Source: Eumeta japonica (taxonomy: Eukaryota > Arthropoda > Insecta > Lepidoptera > Psychidae). Taken from it: a stretch of 64,000 bases of DNA. The stretch spans positions 1,178,001-1,242,000 of the forward strand of contig BGZK01000011.1 of NCBI GenBank assembly GCA_005406025.1, in the 5' to 3' direction. Position numbers and translations under genes: made by a program. Every line of letters starts with the position of its first letter. The stretch's first letter is position 1. Below, in pieces: positions 34,703 to 46,600 of the stretch. The notes below the pieces were generated by a model. It was not told the DNA's origin, did no database searches, and saw only the letters and a program-made list of their open reading frames with translations.

Positions 34703-35559
34703 ATGGGTTTTCGACATTTTTCTTTTTATTGACTTCAATATATATTAATTAAAAAAAATTGACATTGTAAGTTAATCTGTTATTTTTTCATGTTTTCTGT
34801 TTTTTGCTGTGGAAAATGAAAATAATGATTAAAATAAAAAACCAGAGCAAAATGCACCAAAATCATTGGTAGTTTCATGAATTGTGAGCATAAATATATC
34901 CGAAATTAATCTTATATCAAGGGCAACAAAACCATTGTTGACCAGTCTTATCAAGCAAATCTGCCAGAGTAATAGATTTGCACTTGTGGGTCGAGTGTTT
35001 CAAATTCCATGCCGTCCGTTTTATTCCAATTCGTAATTAGTGTAATTAGTAATTACGATGATATCGATGTACAGCTATCCTATTCATGGATACCTGCTTG
35101 TATGACTTGAAAGAATATGAGTGTGGACTGAGAATGGATGAGCTATATGTCAGATGCTTCCTGTTCGTCGACGACAGGCCGTTCAAGGTATGGGAAAAAT
35201 ATTACAAAAGATAATTTTAGATTTTGTATGGAAAATGTGTGTAATGGACTGTTGAAGCTTTGGGCTTCTCCATGTAATTTACGAGGCAGACATACAGAGT
35301 CTCTTATATATACGAGACGCTACATCTCCGACTACATTTTACTTTGAAATCACGAGACGGCCAAGGTCGCACAATTTTTTTTAATGAACTAATACAGGAT
35401 TAAAAGGTAAGTACGAGATTGAAAGAGTCCGTTTTAGATGTCTATAGAGGGACTCGAGAACTTATTTGGATTTAGGAAACCTAGATTTTTTATTATCTCC
35501 GTCATATAGTTAAATGTACCAATAATTAATTTTTCAGCGATACATTGTAACTTATTTTA
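34703..35559. other. Intergenic DNA, possibly the 3' flank of the preceding element
   Basis: AT-rich sequence with GTGAGCATAAATATATCCGAA and CAACAAAACCATTGTTGACC phrases at 34885-34945 that may belong to the preceding element's 3' region. No gene supported. Confidence 0.35.
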
Positions 35560-36842
35560 AGGTGATACGAGGGCTAAAATTTATGTATCCAGAACTGGCC
35601 ACATACAAACAATATTTAAAAAATAATTACAACATTTAAAAATGGAACACCTTGGTTATAGAAAACAGTCTGTTTCCTTTAACTGTCAATTGTTTTACCA
35701 TTGTGGCGTCATTTTGAAAATTGAGTGTCTTTATCACCATGGATTGAATTCCTGGAAAAATTTGTACGATGATTTATTACGATTTTCGGCGTGGGCAGGG
35801 TGTTGATCAATGCACTTCGACTTTTGGGGATGAATCACTAACGAAAATCACTGTGTATCACTGGTTTAGTGAGTTTAATCGTGGGCGGTTTATGCTCACG
35901 GACGAATTTAAAGAAGTTCGCCCTAAATGGGTTGTTGTAACACCAAACATCGATGGTGTGCGGGAACTAATAATGCTAGATCGTCATGTTAGATATCGCG
36001 AGATAAAGGCGTCCCTGGGCATAAGTACGACGAGCATACATAAGACATTATACGAAGATTTGGCTGTAAAAAAAATTTGTTCACATTAGATTTCGCACAA
36101 CTTGAGCATTGATCAAAAATAGACTCGTGTCGATTGGTGCGAAATAATGTTAAAAAATACAATCATGGTCCGTAAAAAGCTGTTTATAATATCTATACAG
36201 GTGATGAATTTTTGCTCTATGCGTATGGCCCCGAAACTAAACAACAGTCAACGGTGTGGGTGTCCCAAGATGAGCCGAACCCACCAAAAGTGATTCGTGC
36301 CATAATTACTTTGAAGCAAATGGTTGCCTGTTTATTTGGTATAAATGGACATGTGGTTACAGTGCTACTAAAGAATTGTGAAATGGTTAATGTGGAGTGG
36401 TACACGACAATTTTTTGCCAGAAGTCTTTGAATAAACAAGAAAGAGCAACGGACAACGCAGAATCATTCTTCACCATGAGAATATTAACTGTCACACGTC
36501 CGCTTAAACAATTCCGTTTTTGGAAGGTTAAAAGATCGAATTGACGGGTCATTGACCCTACAGCCCTGATTTGGCACCCAAACATTTCTATTTATTCTCA
36601 AGCCTGAAGAACAAATTACGTGGTTAACGTTTTTCGAGCCACAAAGAGGCCGTTGATGCGTTCAAAATGCATGTTTCGAAGATACCTCAATCACAATGGA
36701 AAAAGTGCTATAAAAATAAGCGTATGCAAAAGTGCATCGATCATCACGGCCACTATTTTGAAAAACAATAAAACCATATTGAATGATCGATGTTGTTTCT
36801 TTTTGATATTCCGGACACAAAAATAGCAGCCCTCGCATGAGG
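35560..36842 (+). mobile_element. Mariner element, 1283 bp, imperfect TIRs and TA duplication
   Basis: Ends resemble each other in inverted orientation: the left has GATACGAGGGCT then ...TGTATCCAGAA, the right (reversed) has CATGCGAGGGCTGC then ...TGTGTCCGGAA. TA lies at 35558-35559 and 36843-36844. The size is exactly that expected for a mariner. Confidence 0.75.
35769..36772 (+). pseudogene. Mariner transposase inside the 35560-36842 element, inactivated
   Basis: Open segments at 35769-36089 (YYDFRRGQGVDQC, STFGDESLTKITVYHWF, EFKEVRPKWVVV, VRYREIKASLGISTTSIHK) and 36212-36544 (PETKQQSTVWVSQDEPNPPK, WYTTIFCQ) are followed by SPDLAP, KNKLRG, SHKEAVDAFKMHV, IPQSQWKKC and MQKCIDHHGHYFEK. The first catalytic Asp is present in YTGDE. 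The second, normally HHDN, reads HHEN, and the PND site reads PKH. There are several frameshifts and stops. It represents a different mariner subfamily from those at 27 kb and 63.6 kb. Confidence 0.82.
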
Positions 36843-36844
36843 TA

Positions 36845-37236
36845 GGGTGGACATCGAATGATTTCACAGCAAACATAGTAGCGGAAAATCGTCTAGTATA
36901 CCTAAATAGTAAGGGGTTTTGTGATTTTCGATTGTCTTATTCATGCGCAATGCTTTTACTTATAAGTTATGTGCGTATACTTACAACTTTTTTTAATAAA
37001 ATTATTACAGTTCAAAATATAGGTAGAAATATGAGGAGGCAATGGATATGAGGACTTTTTCCTTATATATAGATCATACATTATAAAAAAAAATCTTGTC
37101 GCAATAAACCGTTTTTTGCATCTCTATTTGTTTTAATTAGTTTAAACAATAACTTTAATATATATTGTCTATCATGTTACATTCTTAAATAGGAGAACTT
37201 GCCTGACATAATAATAATAAAAAAAAAATCCAAAAG
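36845..37236. other. Intergenic AT-rich DNA
   Basis: No feature supported. Confidence 0.5.
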
Positions 37237-37881
37237 TGCACGCCTCACCGCGGTCATTAATTCTAAAATAAAAAATTTCATTAGAGTTTTTGATAATGAA
37301 ATTTCAAAAAAATGATTTATAAAATTCAAATTTCGCGCCATTTCATGAGATATTTATAATGGCGCATGCGCTGATCTCAACTTTTCACATATAGCTTAAG
37401 GCTAATCTTCATTTGTGTATAAATATAGATATACAAACACCACCTCAACGCTCCGCTTGGAGGGCGTGCAATATAAAGTCTTTAGTTTTTTGTAAATTAT
37501 AATTAAACGACAGTACTTAGAACGCTAATATTAACTAGGAATCAGCACAGGGTATAACTTTATATAATAAAAAAAAAGTATTCCGGTAAGATACATTTTT
37601 CGACCAATTTCTCTGCCACATACATGGATCCATAAACACAGATTGACGGACGTCCAACAATGATTGATTTTATTGTTATTATTTACTTTATTAAACGAAA
37701 TAATTATTTATAAAATATTCCATATGTGCTAGACAGATTATTTAACTTGATATTAGTGCACTCATATTACCCTGTAAGTGTTATATTAGTAAAAAAAAGT
37801 CATTTAAGTTTCGAAAAACTGGGTTTTTTGTCATGTCGAGAGTAGAGCACCACCTCAACGCTCCGCTTGTGAGGCGTGCAA
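37237..37881. mobile_element. Possible MITE or composite with TGCACGCCTCAC inverted ends and an internal copy of the right end
   Basis: TGCACGCCTCAC at about 37237-37248 is the exact reverse complement of GTGAGGCGTGCA at about 37869-37880. The right end is the last part of a block CACCACCTCAACGCTCCGCTTG that is repeated almost exactly at 37438-37470. The internal copy means either a nested or an aborted internal duplication. No coding content; target duplication is unclear. Confidence 0.45.
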
Positions 37882-37889
37882 TTAGGACT

Positions 37890-38690
37890 GCGAATAATTT
37901 TGCCAAAAAATGCATCAGTGTGGCCTGCTCTCGTTATAGTGTATAAAATGGCGAGCAATATCTTGATATGTATTTTGTTTAAGTTTAGTGTTCTTGGTTT
38001 ATAACTAAATCGAGCAGGTATTAATCAATTAGTAATTTACTTTAAAATTAATCGCGGTAATGTTATTAAGATTTATATTCTTGTTTAAAATCATTAAAAG
38101 CAGGCGGACATTCATAAATTTCACAAATAGGTGATTTAAATTCATCTTAAGATTTATCGTAGAAAATTGATTTAAATTATCGTTTAACTGTTTTGTATGA
38201 AAGCTATAAAATTCTTTTCACCTTTATAGTATATAAAATGAAAAGCTGTGCGTTGATATACGCTTTACTTGAGAACGGATGGATCGATTTGGTTACGAAT
38301 ATATGAACACGTGTGCGTGTACGTGACGCGCATGCGCGCGCGTGAATGTGTGTGTGTGAGTGTAGGCCTCTAATATCTTTTGAACTAATTAACCGATCGA
38401 AACGCAATTTGCGATATTCGAAAGGCGTCCACTCAACTTAGACTTCTTCGTACTAGTTTCGCCCGGTAGATTTTGAGGGATATAAAAATAAAGTTTTTAG
38501 CAAAATATTTATTGAATTAATTTTAAGACTACTCTACCAATAGATACTAAAATCTAATCTAGTTGTTTTCCCTAAACAGTTACAGCAAATGGCATAAAAA
38601 TCGGTTGCTTTCTTTATGAGAATTCGTTGGATAAAATAGAAAAAATTTTTTTTTTTAGAATATTTTTAAATTATTTGTGACGGACCGGGC
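37890..38690. other. Intergenic DNA with an alternating purine-pyrimidine tract
   Basis: Positions 38308-38365 consist of GTGTGCGTGTACGTG, ACGCGCATGCGCGCGCG and TGTGTGTGTGAG words, a strong Z-DNA-prone microsatellite. A phrase near 38270-38300 (GAACGGATGGATCGATTTGG) and 38375-38405 (TTTTGAACTAATTAACCGATCG) looks like part of a dispersed repeat. No gene. Confidence 0.5.
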
Positions 38691-39490
38691 GCATGTGTTT
38701 GGAGCGCTTAACGGTCCGTTTCTGATTTTACTGATCGCTTGACTATTTCGCAGGAGCGATGCTCCACAAATTTAGGTCGTCGAAATTAATACCTCTGAAC
38801 ACTAGGTGTCTATAGAGGTGCAGAGCTTCATTTTCGATATATCGACACTTATGCTATGTACTATGGTGGACTGTAGATCAGGTGCAGTACTGCCGTGGTG
38901 CACGAGTGCAGTGGTGCAGTGGTGCAGCTTGAATGCAGCTGCATGCTGCTATACTATTTTCGGATTCGTCCTTCAGATTTTTTTTTGTATTTCTGCCCGT
39001 GCCAAGGCCAAGGAGGGGCAAAAATCCATTATGGACAGTCCGTGCGCCCGGACGCATGGGGTGTGTCCGACTCTCACGGACTAAAAACCCCCTGAAGCAT
39101 TAAGGCGCTTGCCTTTAGCCCGTAGGCTTTTCAGACTTCATCTAAGCTGCCAGATGGCACTAGAGAGTGTCAACGGCGCGAAGGTCAGGAAACCTTTCCG
39201 GGTTACCATGACGTAATAACGTCATAGGTGAATGTGTTGCCCCAGGAAGAGGCAAAAATAACTAAACTACTTATTACACTGAGTAATAAATTAGAGCGAC
39301 CAATTAGATGGGTCGAATTTAGACTAATGAAATCGAAGCGGCCCGTATATCATAATCTGTCCTCGAGTGGGACAGTTCCGCCATTTTCTGACATCGATTC
39401 CGGACCGTGCCGTAATGAGCGCTGTTATCTGGTGGCCCTAAACGGCTACCGTCAGCGATCGGCGGTCCTAAGGTCATGAGGGCCGCCGAT
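38690..39490. repeat. GC-richer, repeat-like segment of unassigned family
   Basis: This segment is clearly less AT-rich than its surroundings and contains a GTGCAGTG tandem stretch (38881-38935), a CGTGCGCCCGGACGCATGGGG block and a GAGGGCCGCCGATATC end near 39490. Several overlapping open frames follow from base composition. It resembles the untranslated leader of a non-LTR element by composition only. No second copy is in the window. Confidence 0.4.
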
Positions 39491-40273
39491 ATCTATGTCA
39501 CGTGATCGGCTATCTGAAGGATTAACGTGATACTAAGCTGCATACGTGTTCGATGTAAATTTTCGGAAGTAAAACTCAAAGAAACTTATATTTTTATTTA
39601 CAAAGAAATCTACAGGTACAAAAACTATTCTATTATGTACATTTCACTATAAATCCCACTGAAAAGGCAATGTTTTCCATATATGACTTACCGAGTTCAA
39701 AACTCGTGTAAACGAGTTTCGACTATTTTATTCTTCAGTCATATAGTTTGTCTATACAAACTATATGACTAAAGAAAAAAGTAGTGAATATGTTCACACC
39801 GTGTGTACGTCGGGATGCGCAGGAATGTTTCCGTCGCAAACAAGGACTTAGATGCAGGTAGCATGAGCAGCGGTCCCGCGACACGATGACGCTTGGCTAA
39901 AAATATTATCTACGACTGTTATTAAATTTAAAGAGTCAATACTTATTATTTTTATACTTTTTAGAGGTAATATTTGCGTCACTGGCTTAAAATTTTTTAA
40001 TGTAATTGTATTATATATTTTATTTTTATATATTGGACAACACTTCACTATGAATACTTAGATTTAGTACAATGTATCAGTTTTTGCATATTAGGAGGAT
40101 TCGAATCTTTGTTTTGCTTTCCCTTGGTTCACCTTAAAAATGACTTAAAGTATGTCAATATTTTCATTACTTAGGCATTAAACAAGTGTTGTTACATGTT
40201 ATTAAAAAACTGGCAAAAGTAGGTGCAAACAATTAGGATATTCAATAAAGTACCCAAATTTTAAGCAAATGTC
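39491..40273. other. Intergenic DNA downstream of the dsRNase gene
   Basis: The segment includes a 21-bp-arm hairpin at 39731-39776. No gene supported. Confidence 0.5.
39731..39776. repeat. Hairpin with 21-bp arms and 4-base loop
   Basis: TTCTTCAGTCATATAGTTTGT (39731-39751) pairs with the arm at 39756-39776 at 20 of 21 positions around the loop CTAT. It lies about 640 bases beyond the stop codon of the dsRNase gene. Confidence 0.8.
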
Positions 40274-40279
40274 TTTATT
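40274..40279 (-). promoter_or_regulatory. Candidate polyadenylation signal of the dsRNase gene
   Basis: TTTATT on the plus strand gives AATAAA on the gene strand, about 130 bases after the stop codon at 40411. Confidence 0.6.
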
Positions 40280-40410
40280 TCGCTGCTATAAATGCATTAT
40301 TATTAGCTTAAGCATTTGCTATGATATACATGTTATCACTTCATTATCATATTGATGTAATTTACAACACCATTTCAAAGATCTATACTTTCGTGAGATC
40401 GCAACAGTAT

Positions 40411-40659
40411 TTATGCCAAAAGACCGTTAACAGTAAAGGCCGGGAGATGAGGGACGGTTCTCCTGAAGTCGTCCACGGTGCAGCAGAAGCTGTAGCCGAT
40501 GTCGATGCGGTCGGGCTGCCATCTCAGCCAGTTGAAGGCGGCGTTGTTGCGACAGCGGTCCGTGCAGAAGGTCAGCGCACGGGCTTCGGCTTCCGTGTAG
40601 TACGGGTTGTTGATGCTGACGAACGCCGTGCCCAGTCGGCGCGACGCGTCGTACGCCAC
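40411..40659 (-). CDS. dsRNase exon 8, C-terminus
   Basis: After ATTAAAG it reads VAYDASRRLGTAFVSINNPY, YTEAEARALTFCTDRCRNN, FNWLRWQPDRIDIGYSFCC and TVDDFRRTVPHLPAF, ending at a TAA (40411). Cysteine spacing and the DFRRTxPHLP end are highly characteristic. Confidence 0.92.
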   Translation of the reverse strand: MAYDASRRLGTAFVSINNPYYTEAEARALTFCTDRCRNNAAFNWLRWQPDRIDIGYSFCCTVDDFRRTVPHLPAFTVNGLLA

Positions 40660-43600
40660 CTTTAATGAAAACTCGATCCTTGTATGACCCCGTTTTTTCT
40701 AGCCCTTTAGAGCCTATGATCGTCCGCATGCATGCGTATGTCTACAATTGATTGCATTTTTAAAGTAATCTAGCCGAGGCTAAAAAAACGAAAACACATT
40801 GTGGATTCCTTCCAATTTCGTTGTGTTCATTTGTCCGTCCGTATGTCATAGTCTTCTAATTCTGTTTATTTTTAATAGATTCCAATGAAATTTTACAGAT
40901 ATGTGTCTCATATGAAACTGCATATAATTTTGTAGAGAAACTAAGAAAAAAGCTACAACTAGAATATTACCTATATAAATAAACAATATGGATGTTTTTT
41001 TTTATTAAGTTATCGCCGCATAGACATTTGAAAATACATTAAAGGTTCTTAAAAAAATATATTGATTCATAGAAAATAGCAAAAATCGAGGTACAAAGTC
41101 GAATGAGAAAACAGAAAGAACTTACATATTCATTAGAAATTTCCATTAGGTTACGAAGCCTTAACTTAATATAGAGTAAGATAATCACCTTGTAATAATA
41201 AAGAGGCACTGGTAGTTGAGGGTTGTTGTTTGCATCGCGGTGAAGGTAAATGTCCACCAGGCGGCCGCTGGCGTCGCGCAGTTGCGACACGCCAAAAGTG
41301 CCCGTGTATATAATTGTGCGATAGCCAGCTGCTCCTATGCGCGCGCGCAAGTTCTGTTGGAAATAAATATGTATCTCAATAAATGGGATATTTTGTTGAT
41401 ACAATATGGAATTAAGTAGTTTTGAATCTTGTTGTGAACCACCCACTTTTGTATAATTTAGGTTAAATTCTAAATAATTTTACCTATGCATTTTGTACAT
41501 AATATACCTATATTATGTACAAAATGCATAGGTAAAATTTTACCTATGCATTTTGTACATAATATAGGTACTCTAAATAGTTAGCGATAAGTTAAAATGA
41601 AATCATGGAAATTGTATAATAAATAAGCCAAATCTAACGCACAACTTCTAAGTAATGACAATGATTTATAGAAAATGTCTACTACGGCTTATCATGATAA
41701 AAAAAGTAAGGATCTGGATTTGTTAATCCTTTATTTATTTTTATGGACAACTGCCGAATAGATACCGAGTTTCTAATCCTCATCTCAAAATTGTAGTGGT
41801 TATCTTTACTATCGATTATATTACTAAACGTTGGCTCTACTAGTATGATACGTACCTGCTCAAGCCAGTTCCAGTTGCCGGCGTTAAACGGCTGCCATTG
41901 AGGTGCGGCGTTGATGAAGTAGAAGAGGAGCGCTGGCCGGTAGCGAACACGAAGTCGCTCTTGGCGGCGAGATGGCCACGCGCCAGGAACTGGTGGCTAG
42001 TTACATACTTATCAGCCAACTGGGCACCGACCAAGCTAGCGATGGTTTGTTTCTGAGTGACTTGCGTGTACTGAGTGTTCACAGCAACACCAGGGGAAGA
42101 AACTGCCGGCTGCACAAAATTTGTTTAGTTAGTCTAAATTGTCAATTATTATTTATACAGTGTTTATGAAGTAATTTATAGTCTGAAATGTATCAACATT
42201 AACATAAGATGCTTAAAAATGTTTTCTGAATCTAAGAAACACGAGCAGCGAATCATGTGTGTTTACAAATTTAAAAATATTTTAATTTCTTCCGTTCTGC
42301 CGGTATTGGTTGCTTCTGGTTCTGCTTATGTGTTTATATAATGGATTTCTTTATTCAACGATCACTTTCTTAATTGTAATTCCGATCCTGGTCCCGGTTT
42401 TAATTCTTGTTTCAAAGTCTATATCAATTCCAGTTTCACCTTTAATTTCGATACCAATTCAGCTTTTTTTTCCGATTGAGATCCGACGCTCGTTCTCTAT
42501 TAAAAAACATGTATTTTTTTTTTGAAAGTTTTTCGAATACGTGTACAAAGCTTATCAAAGTTTCATTTTAATAGAATAAATATTACAACAACGCATATGA
42601 GACGAAGAAAAAAAAAATATTTATTTTCATATATTGAATATGTGTTGAATTTATCAATTTATGAATATCAAATCGATTATGCGCTATCGTGATTGTTTAT
42701 CGGTTATGATGATTTCGAAAAGTTTCATTGAATTATTGCATATTAAATTTCGATTATGCAATTTATAGACGCGTCGTCGGTTGCAAGAAACTATTTTAGC
42801 GTTTATGAACCCATTAACTCATAAACGACTCCGTACTAATCGCCTTGTTGAAAACAGTGCTGTGTTATCTTCAATCAAATCGCCGCAGCGGTCCGGTTAT
42901 AGTTGACGTCTTCGTTACATTTAAAAGTAATCACAACATTTGACGGTTAGTACATTGTTTAACTTATGACATGCTATTTATGGTTTTAATACGTTTTCGA
43001 CTTCTGTTACACATGTGGTTATTTAGTTCCCGATTTTGCATATGTAGCGGGGTCCTCACCAAGCCAGCTGGGGCGGTCGACGCCGGTCTGGTGCACGGCG
43101 TTCTCGGGCGTCTGGTCGTACCACACGTACAGCACCTCGAGGCGGCGGGTGTCGAAGCAGGACCAGTACCACGTGTGGAAGACGTTGTTCACCCAGAATC
43201 CGACTCTGATGTACAAAATGAATATTGCATGTTTCAATCATAAACCAAAGATTTATTCGTTTTTGAACTTATTTCTCTTGTTTTTAATTTTAAAACCTAC
43301 GTCTATTTGTTTGTTATAATTCATTGCCTAGTTTTTAATTTTAGATTTTGTATATATTTTTTTTGTATTTGTGTGTGTATGTGTGTGCGTGGGTATGTAG
43401 GTATGTGAGTGCGTACATGCGTGATGCGTTCATGGACGCGTGAGTACACGTGTTTTTCTGTCAGTGAAGTGTTTGTTTAATAACATATTCGAGGAGTAAA
43501 CAATCAGGCGAGCTGTTAGGGAGTAGAAGTCACCACCGCCCATAGACACTCGGAACCACATGTGATTGCGTTTACTTTGAGTTTTTTTAAATATTTTTTA

Positions 43601-46600
43601 TATGATTTATGAGGGACAAACAAGCATACGGGTTATCGGAAAGTATATGGTCACTGATGCCCATGGATATCTGCAACCCCAGGGGTGTCATTAGTACGTT
43701 GCGGGTTTTTTAGATAGGAACATGTTCTTCTTTTGAAGAGTCCTCTGTCATAGTTCATGTGGAATACTGCTGATGATAGATCATTTCAAAGTTTTATATT
43801 ACACAATAGAAAAATGTGCATGAAATGTAAGGTGGTAGAACACCAGCTATCAATATGGTGATGATGGTATTATTCGGACACGTGATAATTGTCCAAGATC
43901 TTTACTATGATATTATTGCAATTAAATGTACCAATTTTATGTAAAGTAATAAAATGATGTAAAACCGTACGTAGCAACTCTTGAGCAATGCACTGTCGTC
44001 GTACCTGATGACGAGGTTGCCGCCGAAGCACGTCTGCGCGGTGCCCTCGGCGTCGTGGAACGCGTGCGCCGAGCAGACGAGTCCTCCGAACGCGCTGTTG
44101 CCGTTGAGCCACCCCGCGCCGGTCACCAGCGCGTTGTTCACGCACGTCGCCGTCTGCGCATCGAGTTACGCCATCGATATAAATTAATAATTATCATCAC
44201 GACTCTGTCCGTGTTTCGAATTGAGGTTTTGACTGTTTTTTTAGTATGTACAATTAATTTAGAGTATATCATACATACATACTATTGTTTGATTTACACG
44301 AGTTGGTGCCAAAATAAAAATAGTTTCATTTACCAGTAGGTAATAGTGCAAAAGCGCAAAAATATCCTTTTTTTTTGGTCTGTATTATATCATATTACGT
44401 CCTGTCAATTATACAAAAAATATGTCACATTGATATTGACATGTTTATGCATATTATTGGGATTGTTTTAATCTTTATAATAAATAACACTTAAGATAAT
44501 GCTTTCTTATCTTTCACTTTGGATTAAAAATGAATGAAATTTTATCGTTTTCGCCCGCAATATTGTCTTATCAGCACATTCCCAATTACAAAATTCAGTG
44601 TTTTGATAGCGGCTATCAAGCACTAATTCATATGTGATTGTCGTTTCTGACCTACTATTAATCCAAATTTTGGTATTAAAAAGGCGATAAATATTATTCA
44701 ACCATTCATGATTACTGTATCTGGACTTTTTTTTTATGAATGATTTCTGTTTGGTTGGCCTCGTGACTGTCTTTATTTTGTTTATAAATGAGTACTTTTT
44801 TCAATAGTCTATTTTTATTTTATCTATACGATCCAAAATTGTTTTAAAATATTTTCATCGTCGCATGATCATTTGTCATTAATTCCTTTTGCTTTTCCTT
44901 GTAGGGGGACGATTCGCTACAACTTTTACTTTTTGCAGCGGGTTTTATTATCACAGCTGGAGTTGAATCGAGTTTCGGTGAATGGGGTGACAACGCTGTA
45001 CGAACCCCGGTAGCGACGCTGGCGGCGATGTTGGGGTGCTGGATGGTGCGGCCGGACCCGGTGCACGCGACGACAACCTGCTCGCCCGTCGACAGCGTAA
45101 CAATGCCGCTGTTGATATCGATAAAGTGTCAGTACGGAAGTATACACCGCCATATCGTCAGAGTTTACAATAGTCATAAATTTTAAACAAAAATATCAAT
45201 CATTGGAAACAAAGGGAACCTTTCGGAAACTTTTTTTTTTTGATACCGCTCGAAGAATGAGTAAACGAAATACAAAGTATTCTGAACGTTTATTAGTATA
45301 TTACGATTATCTGAAAAGTGCGCCTTCAAATGTGTGTTATCGACGACCACGAAATCATGGTGACCCGTTATCGTAATAAAATACTATCGCATTACAATTA
45401 TACATTTCAATTAATACCGATAAAGGGGCGATGGGTTTTTTAAACTTCGCTATGATTGTGCACGGTATATGTGAACGGTATAGGTACAGTACGTACCTAC
45501 ACAACGGTATATGCACACATTCACAATCTCCATTCGTCGTGAGCTGTGTAGGTGCGGATACACTTATACATTTACATACAGGTATACATTCAAACAGTGC
45601 CTCTTTAGATGAATTTGTAACTTTAACGTTTATCCGTTCGTCTGCCTGTCGGAGCTTTCTGATTTCTATACCCAATAAAACTAGATTGTACCTTTCAAAA
45701 TAATGTGAAAGAATAAACAGTACAGTAAAATCTAAAGTACAAAAATGTATTCCTTTTAACGGACTTTATAATTGTAGATGTCATTATATTTTCATTTAAA
45801 ATTCCCTTTAAAGTCTAATAATAAATAATCGTCAGTCGAGTATAGTTTTGAATACATAAAATTACTGAAACTATGAGATTTAAAATTTCAAAATAAATTC
45901 TTATAAATGTAATTATAATAATTATCAATTAAATCGTACCGACGGGATATAAAAAGCAGCAATTTATAATGTACATAGTTTGTAAAAAGAAAAATTGATA
46001 TGAAATATTGAATTCACCTGTTCCCATTGGGCTGCATGAATCTGCCACCGCGCAGGTACACGGGCTGAGGTTGGCCCAAGTCGCCGTTTATTCTGATCTG
46101 ACAACCTGAACGACACGATTTTCATTTATTTATTTAATTCGAGTGCAACAACTAGTTGAAAAGTAAAAGTCCGAATAAGAAATAGATATAGTATCTATCG
46201 TAATTATTTGTAAAGTGTTATCTTTTTAAGTTAAGTAGGAAACTGTTATAATATTTGATTTTTGTTAAAAAGCAATTTTTAATTATCTTCGAACAAATTA
46301 AAGCTTTTCATAATGATTTACAATTTGCATACTTTATGTACATACCTGTTCAGGCTTCGCTTCGCTTAATGTTATTAAATTTAAATGGCTTTTGAATTAG
46401 TTTGAAATAGCAATTCAAATTTAAATAAAAAAGAGAAATATTGCGGAGTAATTCATTTTAAAGTAAACTTCTAAGTAGAATTTTGTAAAATATGATTTAT
46501 AAAATATGGCTCTATTTGCCAGAGTTATTTTAAATTAATAAAACATTATAAAATACATTAAATAAAATTATTATAAAAACAACTATACCGCTGCGCGCTG

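Noticed and set aside
36217..36585. 122-codon minus-strand frame
   Set aside because: Antisense of the mariner transposase remnant.
39205..39225. GACGTAATAACGTCAT as a CRE-type operator
   Set aside because: Inside repeat-like DNA with no adjacent gene start; short palindromes of this kind are expected by chance.
40080..40105. GGATTCGAATC as a tRNA or SINE B box
   Set aside because: No matching A box at the right distance and no cloverleaf can be drawn; the same holds for similar words at 31613 and 59900.
40321..40665. 114-codon plus-strand frame, high GC
   Set aside because: Antisense of dsRNase exon 8; open because of high third-position GC in the exon.
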